DNA of 64,000 nt, taken from positions 312,501 to 376,500 of the forward strand of contig JAIGNY010003179.1 of assembly GCA_020152595.1 (NCBI GenBank), read 5' to 3'. The stretch comes from Chiridota heheva (Eukaryota > Echinodermata > Holothuroidea > Apodida > Chiridotidae). Of this stretch, positions 56,325-64,000 are shown one piece after another; the first letter of the stretch is position 1; each line of letters starts with the position of its first letter. The translations under genes were made by a program, and so were the position numbers. The notes below the pieces were generated by a model. That model made no database searches. It was given only the letters and a program-made list of their open reading frames with translations, and was not told the DNA's origin.

Positions 56325-57638
56325 TTAAGACCAATCACAACCTACTTCTATCATTTCATTGCTGTCACGTCCCAAAGGAAATTGGAATGTTGTCTGGGAT
56401 GAACTTCGACTTCCACCTCCCCAGCTTGCGTTTGGATTCAGAGCTTTTTGCATTTCCTGTTGAACGTACGAGCCAACATGTGTTCCTTTCTTCTTAGCCG
56501 TTTCAATTGCAGCATTGGCGACAGAAAACACAAACTTCTCAGCCACATCCATTCCAACTTTGTCAGTTGTCTTCTTGGTGGTCTCTCTCCTTGGCATCAG
56601 GAGACTGTCGCTCTTTGTAACTCTAGTTGTGAAGTTACAAGGCCTAGGGGTGAATTCCTGTGTATGCCACTCTGGCTGTGGTCTGAAAATGGAACCGTAG
56701 TCTGGTGTTACGTCATCTTTATGCTCCTCAAGTCGTCGAAGGGTCTCCTTCGCAAATGGGATCATCTCTCGGATATGCTCATCATTTCTGAACGGCCGTG
56801 ATGACAGAAGGTTATTGTACGGATTTGTTGGATCAAGTAAAAATGGTCGTCTTCTTATTTCCGGCGGAACATCATCTTGTTGGTATAAACCGAGGTTGTA
56901 CCATTCTACATTCAATTGATTTGGATTCTCCACCATTCGCAAGAAGCGTGAGAATGCACTTAGCATATCGCGGTTGCCTCTATTTTCCTCATCCTGTGCC
57001 GCTTTTACCCCAAGATACTCCATGATACACGATCGTTTTTCAAACTCTGCGACGTAAACTGTCATGCTCCAAAATTTTGCCATACGTGCCACAGAATGGG
57101 CAAAAGAACTCTGCTCTTTCTCAAATTCAACTGCTGCCTCAGATAAACCTGTGCTGTACTTCCAAGCAATGTCCATGGGTCGAGTTGATCTCTGAATGAG
57201 TTCAAGTGTCCGTTCATGCTGTACCCTCCATGTCTCTTGTCCCTGACTTCCTGGTGGCACCATATTTTTGGCTGCTAATAGGTCAAAGTCAGTTTTGCCA
57301 TCTACCTTGAATGAGATGCATCTGTTTTCATTATTCGTTGCCTCCTCGTCTATGTGCATTATGATGACATCTTCAAAATCATCCATGACGTCATCAAATG
57401 GGAGATTACAGTCATTGAGATAAACGATGATGTCGACATCCATTTTAATGCGAAGCGATGCTTTCTTTCCATAGCTGCCAAGGGGTTTAATGCGGTCGAT
57501 GTGTTTTTTCTTCTTACTGTAAGTGTGCAAGACATCAGTCACCCTCTTAATTGCTCGTCCCACCTCCTGCTGTAGAGCATTACTTGGTGCTTGGTCATCT
57601 GCATACTCTTGTAGGTACTTGCTTAATGGCGGTGCCAT
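56325..57638 (-). CDS. 2'-5'-oligoadenylate synthetase (OAS)-like nucleotidyltransferase
   Basis: OAS enzymes are activated by double-stranded RNA and make 2'-5'-linked oligoadenylates from ATP as antiviral signals. The product from MAPPLSKYLQ is 437 residues (human OAS1 p46 is 400). It shows LGSYGKKASLRIKMDVDIIV (residues 53-72), with the GS motif and first two metal-binding aspartates D67 and D69; TDFDLLAA with the third, D119; ARMAKFW, like the RLVKHW helix; and RRPFLLDPTNPYNN, like the OAS ILDPADPTNN motif. A Ser/Gln-rich tail follows from about residue 400. All catalytic residues are kept, so activity is likely. I start at 57638 because a good acceptor (TTGTTCCTTTTCAG) ends just upstream at 57675, so the longer frame to 57740 is read-through. 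The coding region is one exon. It runs toward the UBE3A-like gene. Confidence 0.9.
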   Translation of the reverse strand: MAPPLSKYLQEYADDQAPSNALQQEVGRAIKRVTDVLHTYSKKKKHIDRIKPLGSYGKKASLRIKMDVDIIVYLNDCNLPFDDVMDDFEDVIIMHIDEEATNNENRCISFKVDGKTDFDLLAAKNMVPPGSQGQETWRVQHERTLELIQRSTRPMDIAWKYSTGLSEAAVEFEKEQSSFAHSVARMAKFWSMTVYVAEFEKRSCIMEYLGVKAAQDEENRGNRDMLSAFSRFLRMVENPNQLNVEWYNLGLYQQDDVPPEIRRRPFLLDPTNPYNNLLSSRPFRNDEHIREMIPFAKETLRRLEEHKDDVTPDYGSIFRPQPEWHTQEFTPRPCNFTTRVTKSDSLLMPRRETTKKTTDKVGMDVAEKFVFSVANAAIETAKKKGTHVGSYVQQEMQKALNPNASWGGGSRSSSQTTFQFPLGRDSNEMIEVGCDWS

Positions 57639-57676
57639 GTTTGTATTGAGACAGGTCGTATGGTTCAGGGGAGTCT
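57639..57676 (-). other. 5' UTR of the OAS-like gene with splice acceptor
   Basis: On the minus strand a pyrimidine tract and CAG end at 57675, followed by ACTCCCCTGAACCATACGAC and the ATG at 57638. The upstream untranslated exon and promoter were not identified. Confidence 0.65.
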
Positions 57677-57743
57677 GAAAAGGAACAAAATCAATACATT
57701 TGTATGTACTTTGAGATATGAAACCAAATAAAGTCAACATATT

Positions 57744-58440
57744 TCATATTGGTTTGCTCATATCAGAAAGAGATGTATCTGCTCTTATGTTCAAACTTTC
57801 CCGATCCCTTTTCTCGGAACTGGGACATATGCCCACAGCCCACCAATTTGTCACGCTCAAACAATATGGCCTTTCTTCAGAGAATACTAGTCCTTTAAAA
57901 TAGGGGGGGGGGAGGGGGGGGGGGGCAAGTCCCCGCTTGCTCATGTCAGAAAGAGACGTACCTGTTCTTATGTTCAAACTTTCTCGATCCCTTTTTTCGG
58001 AACTGGGACATATGCCCACAGCCCACCATTTTGTCATTAGTTGTTATGCTCCTTAAAGTTTCGAACAGTTAGACCCAACCTAATATATAAGCAGGTCGGG
58101 TCAGGCTTTTCCTCTTTATTTTCTTTATTCTGAAAACCACAAGCAATTAGGATCAAGTTTCCCTTTTCAATGGCTCCATTGTTATAGTTCTCCATCTGGT
58201 CCTGGGTTGTTGTGGAAGTTAGTGTTGAGTATCAAATTAGCAGCAGATGAAGTCCTTATTGTGTGGTTGATGCGAAGTTGAGTGCTTATTTTAATTAAGA
58301 TAAGTGGTCTCATTATTTGCCACATTAAGCTTGTTGCTATGATTTATTGGAACAAATTTTCAAGGAGAAGGACAAGTTAAGTCAAATAATGTGGCCTTTC
58401 TCCAGAGAATAATAGTCCTTCGAAATAGGGGGTGGGGGCA
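57744..58440. repeat. Local duplication upstream of the OAS-like gene
   Basis: TTCGGAACTGGGACATATGC, CCACAGCCCACCA and TCAGAAAGAGA blocks occur at 57750-57855 and 57940-58037. The ATATGGCCTTTCTTCAGAGA, ATACTAGTCCTTTAAAATAG block at 57865-57903 recurs at 58388-58430. A G-run (57903-57924) separates the first two. The frame here (VGICPSSEKRDRESLNIR repeated) has no known family. Confidence 0.8.
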
Positions 58441-59495
58441 AGGGCCAAGTCCCCAATAAAATAAAAAAAAGGGGGGCGAAGTACTGTTTTGGCCCCCCGA
58501 TAATCAGTGGCGGACTAAGCTTTTGGTCCCCAATAATCAGTGGCGGATTAAACTGTTATGGGCCTTAGGCTGAGTCCACGATATGAACAATTATACAATT
58601 ATACTATACAAATGTTTGGAATCATGATGGTCTACCATATTGCAATTTTGAATTTCGTTTCTCTCGTAGTTATTTTTACTTCTATTTTCCAAGATGATTT
58701 GTATATAGCATGCATTTTATTTTTTACATCTAAAGTTGATGGGCCTTGAGCTTAGGATTATGCAGCCTATTGGGCTATCCGCGACTGCACAATAATGAAG
58801 GTCTGACAGAATGATTTTGAATATTCCGTTCGCAAGTTCACATCTTTTCTTATTCCAAAAGGATATTTTCGGGAAATTTTCGTTAAATTTGCATCAGTTT
58901 TTGAGAAATTTCCTTCATTTTCAGATCCGACATTTTCCTCAATTTTCGGGATTAGTTTTCTTTAATTTTCTGGATATGTTGTAAATTTTTTCCAAAATTT
59001 CTAGTAATTAGAAAATGAGTCAAAATTGTACAAGAAAAGATAATCTTATTTAGTCAAAACCTTCCAACAATTTTCCCTGTACAAATATTTTTTGGATAAA
59101 GATGCTTAGTATACATTTTTATAGGTTCAAAAAATCAAATCTGTCCCTCCCCCTCTCTGCCTCTCCCCCTCCTCCATTGTGAAATATCTTTCTACGCCGC
59201 TGATGTATAGGCCTATATATCAGGTACATGAAAATGAAAATTTATTCTCAAACTAATCAGCTATTAGGACCTTTTTTATACAAAAACCAAAACACCTCAA
59301 TCAGCCAACAAGACACGTTACAAGAGATATAGATTTTTTTTTTTCAAAACAAAATTCAAGGAAAAAACAAAAACTGCATTCACCTTTATTGACCTATTGG
59401 GAGCGGGGTAGGGAGAGGGGTCATATCAAGAGTAAAAAATGCATCAAAAAGTACATTTTGTACCCTTCCTCTACCCACTAATCAGCATTTGTTGT
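58440..59495. other. Intergenic stretch
   Basis: Two CAGTGGCGGA strings near 58506 and 58540 are typical of degraded element ends. No gene is supported. Confidence 0.45.
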
Positions 59496-59499
59496 AGAG

Positions 59500-59590
59500 C
59501 AGTTACTTGTATAGCGCATTTGAATAGTTCTTTCAACAAATGCGCCATATAAATTTCAGAGATGATGGTGATGGCGATGACGATCTAAAC
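59500..59590. mobile_element. SINE/LINE tail fragment
   Basis: TATAGCGCATTTGAATAG ... AATGCGCCATATAAAT then GATGATGGTGATGGCGATGA: the TATAGCGC/GCGCxATATAAAT pair with a GATGATG tail is a common 3' end of marine-invertebrate retroposons. Confidence 0.6.
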
Positions 59591-59868
59591 TTTTCCGAAA
59601 CCTGATATGAACAATTTTGAGGATGAGAGGTGGATCAGGTCCCCTGCCTACAAATCTACGTTATTTAGGCACGTCCCTTTTTGAAAAGGGCCGTTATTCA
59701 TAATTCATAGGAGACAGAGAGACCCCCTTCAATTCGGAAAGATTTTAAGAAAAACACACTGTCCCCTATACTTTGGATATACTATACTTAGCCACAATAT
59801 ATATCTGTACTTTTTGAAGGAGAATTACGGCCCTGCCATAAAAAATATACCCCTCCCAAAGTCACATG

Positions 59869-60282
59869 CAGTGGCATAGCTAGTCTTTTTTACAGGTGGG
59901 AGAAGCCATAAGCTAACCCCCCTTCCCCCTCCCTCGGTTACCGGAAATTTTGGGAAAAATCGGAAGTTAAAGGAAAAACTTAAGACATTTTGAGTAAATA
60001 TTTTGAAGAAAAACTGAGTGTATATAAGAGGAAATCCTTCAAAATTTTGAGGAAAAGTAAGATGTTTTGAAGAAAAACTTGTGGCAGAAATTTTTAGGAA
60101 ATGGGGGAAAAGAGCGGATAAATTTGAGGAAACACTGGGAATTTTGAGGAAATTCCTCGGAAAGTTTGTGATCCATTTTCTCAAGATGGCTACAGTAATT
60201 GTGCAATTACCCCGAAGTTTGGGAAATTTCCGGCCGGAGAGGGGCAATTGCCCGTATCCCTCGCCCCTCTAGTACGCCACTG
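59869..60282. mobile_element. Possible hAT-type element (TIR CAGTGGCRTA)
   Basis: CAGTGGCATAGCTAGT at the left is mirrored by AGTACGCCACTG at the right. The flanks GTCACATG and CACACATA share five of eight positions, so a target duplication is possible but degraded. The interior is AT-rich with repeated TTTTGAGGAAA-like strings and no coding frame of note. Confidence 0.5.
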
Positions 60283-60289
60283 CACACAT

Positions 60290-62300
60290 ACAAGGGTATA
60301 GGGATATTTCCTAATTTATGTTTACAAATCTTTACAACGAATATGATCAATTATAAATGATATTGATACTTCTGTTTTAAAGAAAAAAGAAAAAAATAAC
60401 AATATCTATACCTGAGAATGCTGCTCCTCTAGATTTTTGCGCTACTTTATAGACCTACTTTCTCTCAAGTCTCCTCAGGCTGGCCGAATGATGGTGAGGT
60501 ACGGCTTAGTGCTGCATAACATTGATATAAGCTCCACCCTTACTGTTACGGTCCTAACGATATTGCAATTATTGGCTTTAAGATAAAAAATACAAATATA
60601 ACCGTGTAGTGAAAACAAAGACATGAAAGATACGGTCATCAGCCCATTCAAAATATTTTTGACAATCTGACAATGGCGGAAAACGAAATATTGATGAGTG
60701 TGATGCATGTACAAACGAAGTAAGCATTTCAAATTTAAAAAAAATTGAAATAGAATACATTGATACCAAAAATAAAAGGTTTTAATACGCGAACTAACGA
60801 TTTAAAGAATTATAGGCCTAATTGGGTGTACCATGAATAATTTCGCAAGGTGGTGCGGGCTCGAGACAGAGAGGGAGAGAGAGGGGAAGGGGAGGGCTAT
60901 AGGAAGATACCCTGTATTCCATTGTTTTATTTTCTTTAAGTATAGTTCTTATGAATAGTGGAGCAATTATGCATTGTGAAGGTGAATCCCTGGACGGCTG
61001 GATATGAAAAACTTCAAGTTGACCATGTATTGGTGTTCTAGGCCAGGCCGCTTTCGACCCCCCCCCCCCTCTCCGACCGAGCGCAAAGGTACATAAAATG
61101 CCATAAGCCTACCTACCTATAATTCATGTGGGAAACTGTACTGTGGAAACGCTCCTCCCCCCCCCCCTCTCCCCAATGAAAAATCCTGGCTAAGTACCCT
61201 GGTGACCATAATTCTCCTTCCCCGTCAAAGTGGGGCGGGAGGTGAACACATTGGACCATACGTTGTCTACACAATGTTTTTTCAAAATAATTATGCATTT
61301 TATTTCAATTCCACATGAAAGTGTGTGTGGGGAGGTGGGCAAAGTAACACTGTCCCCCATAAATTACGCCCCTGGTGCTCTTTACGAACGATAATTTCTG
61401 CCAACCCTATAGTCACGACTGTTATTACATTCAATACGTTGACTCCAGTAGTAGGCCACGACGCCTTCAATCCTCGAGATTCCTGTGATATCTATCGTCC
61501 TATATTTTCTGGGACATTCCACAAACTATAATTAGGAAAATTGCGAAATACTTCAAAAACAAATTGTGTATTTTGATATATTAACACATGATCATGATTG
61601 AAATTCATCTTTTGGTTATGCCATAATACCTAATTATCGGTATACGCGGTAATTATTAACACACGACACTTTTCATGCGCCTGATTAAACATTTCAATTT
61701 TTTTGTTCAGTATTGAGGTACATTTGTTATGTTTTGATGATGTAGTCTGATGATCAGTAGCGTCACCAGTTTTGGAGGGAGAAAAAGGGGAGTGGGAGGG
61801 TGGGGGGGGGGGGGGAGAACCAAACCACGCATGATGTGATAACGTGTTTTATGAGTAGTTTTGTCATGATTAATGAAACAAGGACAAGGCCCACACGTGA
61901 CAAGGGTGCACTAAGTGTCTTATAAGAGGGGAGCAGAAGAAAAAATATTCCCTTAATATGTTTTCTTTCGATTGCGAGATTATCAACCGTATTGAAGGAA
62001 ATTTTGGTAAAATCATTGGAGATTTTGGTAAAAGTCCTTAAATTTTCCCGGTGACAAGTAAACAAAATGCACGGGTATATTAAGTTTCCTTCAAAAGTTG
62101 ATGCTTATCGGGTAATCCTTTCAATTTCCGGGAGATTTTCTACCTTTTCGGGAATGTTACAACTGCCCCACAATCGTGACCCTTGTAAGACGTGACATTA
62201 AAATTTACAAGGAAAACAAAAATTAATTCAAAAAGCTGTTAGAGAAAGAAATTGTATTCATCAAATTAAAAAATAATAATCAAATAAGTTTTTCTACGTG
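60290..62300. other. Intergenic stretch
   Basis: No gene is supported. G/C runs at 61060-61070, 61160-61170 and 61800-61814; several pieces (CATAAATTACGCCCCTGG, CCTTCAAAAGTTGATGC) look like parts of degraded repeats. Confidence 0.45.
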
Positions 62301-62304
62301 GAAG

Positions 62305-64000
62305 TATGGTGCAGAAGATTGCTTTTGTAAAAACAATTGTTTTATTACTAAATCTATATCTTTAATTTGACAATGCAGTACTTGTACTTAAATGTATCTT
62401 TTTTCTTCCACATTTAAATTTCATTTAATACTTTGCGTTGGAAGACCTTTATTCTCTTGAATAATTTATTATATACCTTTATATTATGTATATATTTGAT
62501 GTAGAAGAATTTCGTACTAAAGATTATGTGATTTTAGACACGTTTCGTCGAAAAAACTGTATTAATTTGATAAATTGTAAAAATATTATAAAGTTTGTAC
62601 TATTGTTACTGCAAAGAATGCTTAGAGCTATTGCGCCTGCTAACAGGATAGAACAATTATTGCAAAAAAGCCTATATGCAGAGGTCGCGTAAGCTTATGA
62701 ATATGCAGTTGCAAAAGCTTACGAATATGCAGACGAGGTTACACAAGCTTATGACTATACAGAGTCGCGAAAGCTTATGAATATGCAGAGTGTTTATGTC
62801 ATGGGCTCAGGGATGTAGGAAGCTTTCGAAAAATGGAGGGGGAGGGGGCATGACAATAGGGGGCACTTCCCATGTCATATTTCTTCCATCCCAATCTGTA
62901 GATAGAATAAGTGAGCCCAAAACAACAAAGTAAAGTAAAAGTGGCACTTCAATTTTAGAAACTTGGGGACACATTCCTTCTGTACATGGGACACACAAAA
63001 ATCACCAGTTTCCTACTATTGGGACCAACAATGTCGGAACTATGGGGACAAGGGGCAAGACTGCCCCCTTGCCTTAGAATGAGGTGGGAAAAGGGGGAAT
63101 GAGGTGCCCTTTTGAAAGTTGAAGGTGGACGGGCAGGAGATGCTTTTTATAAAGTTGGGGGTGGACGGGAGGAGGAGGAGCCCTTTAGAAAGTTTAGGGT
63201 GGATGGGGGCAGGAGGGACCCTTTTGAAAGTTATATGAATTTATAGGTCATTCTCGAAAACAAATAGAAATAACTCACTCTGTAATCCTACATATTATAT
63301 AAAAGATGTAACATACATTAAGTATTTATTTGACACAATTAAAGCAGTATCATTTACCATGGTCCAGACACCAAGGGCCATTGCAGAAGGGGATCATGGC
63401 CCCCAATAATTTTCAAAAGTAGCTTCCCTTTAACTATTCACCAACTTCAAAATCTCAAACCCATTAGTGGGATTTGTCACTGAAAGTTGGGGGAAAAGTC
63501 AATTATGGGAAGGGGAGGTAACATGGAGTCTATATCTTGCAATACATTTTGTGTCTTAAGCCCCGACAAATCTAAAATCTGTCGGGGTCTATATTGCTCA
63601 CAACAGAAACCACAATCCAGCACTAGCAATTACACCAGGGATTTCCTCACACTTCACCTGACTTTCCTGACTTCACCTGTCAGATTATGACATTGATTAT
63701 ATGACATTGATTATGATCAATGTCATAATCTGACATTGATAGTAAACAAATTCACTGCAGCTGCACTGACTTTCACACGCAACACAAGGACAAAAGTATT
63801 CCCCGTGGTCAATGTGTGTGGCTTGAAGTAATAATTTACGAATAGGATGGTATCTAACAGTAAAGGTTTTGTTTGTTTATTGATGAGTGATTTTAAGTGA
63901 TGTTTTAGAATTTTGGACTCAAAATCCATCGCGACAGATTTTCATTATATTTAAAACCTGACCAAACTTAGATGTGCCGTAACTCAAAAAATAAAAGTGG
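62305..64000. repeat. Long dispersed repeat R2, copy 2 (runs off the window)
   Basis: Same block order as 48510-50660, beginning TGGTGCAGAAGATTGCTTTT and still matching at the last base (ATGTGCCGTAACTCAAAAA). R1 copy d is at 63545-63945 and carries a small local inverted duplication around 63685-63735 (ATGACATTGATTATGATCAA and its inverse). Confidence 0.88.

Noticed and set aside
57639-57740. Longer N-terminus for the OAS-like protein starting at 57740
   Set aside because: The extra 34 residues cross a good splice acceptor on the minus strand and do not resemble OAS; MAPPLSKYLQ is the likelier start.

Overview
This is animal nuclear DNA: AT-rich, intron-rich and loaded with repeats. There are no prokaryotic-style operons and no CRISPR array. 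The mix of a UBE3A-family gene, an invertebrate-style 2'-5' oligoadenylate synthetase (OAS), tRNA-derived SINEs, CR1/RTE-like LINE ends, hAT-like and TTAA-flanked DNA elements suggests a marine invertebrate, perhaps an echinoderm or hemichordate. I cannot fix the species from sequence alone.

Layout. 1-8.9 kb: 5' flank with LINE fragments, a ~110-bp tandem array, a complete non-autonomous hAT-type element (6666-7987, perfect 8-bp target duplication) and a TA/TATG microsatellite. 8.9-44.5 kb (+ strand): one gene of about 20 coding exons for a UBE3A (E6AP)-like HECT ubiquitin ligase of about 1,070-1,090 residues. It has an N-terminal AZUL zinc-binding domain split over three exons, a serine-rich linker, helical repeats and a complete HECT domain ending in a normal stop. 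Its introns hold many minisatellites (3-kb 46-bp array, 33-bp, 28-bp, 42-bp, 21-bp, 94-bp, 25-bp), SINEs, LINE remnants and small inverted-repeat elements. 44.5-56.3 kb: gene-free, with an AT-rich array, diverged tandem duplications, a 30-bp array, a dispersed repeat family, and a TTAA-flanked element carrying a nested element and its own minisatellite. 56.3-57.7 kb (- strand): a single-coding-exon OAS-like gene with all three catalytic aspartates. 57.7-64 kb: OAS upstream region with a local duplication, then repeats, ending in a second copy of a repeat also present at 48.5-50.6 kb.

The two genes are convergent and about 12 kb apart. The UBE3A-like ligase would tag substrates with ubiquitin. 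The OAS-like enzyme would make oligoadenylates on sensing double-stranded RNA. Nothing here links them directly.

The most unusual structure is at 21049-22140. The last 30 bp of a UBE3A coding exon plus its splice donor are tandemly repeated 26 times (42 bp, exactly 14 codons, no stops). Each copy carries a GTAGGT donor in the same reading phase, so any donor could join the next exon in frame. This array lies between the arms of an imperfect inverted duplication (20.55-20.9 kb and 23.03-23.4 kb) that copies the start of the same exon. Frame breaks in exons 5 and 10 look more like small indels (one in a T run) than gene decay.
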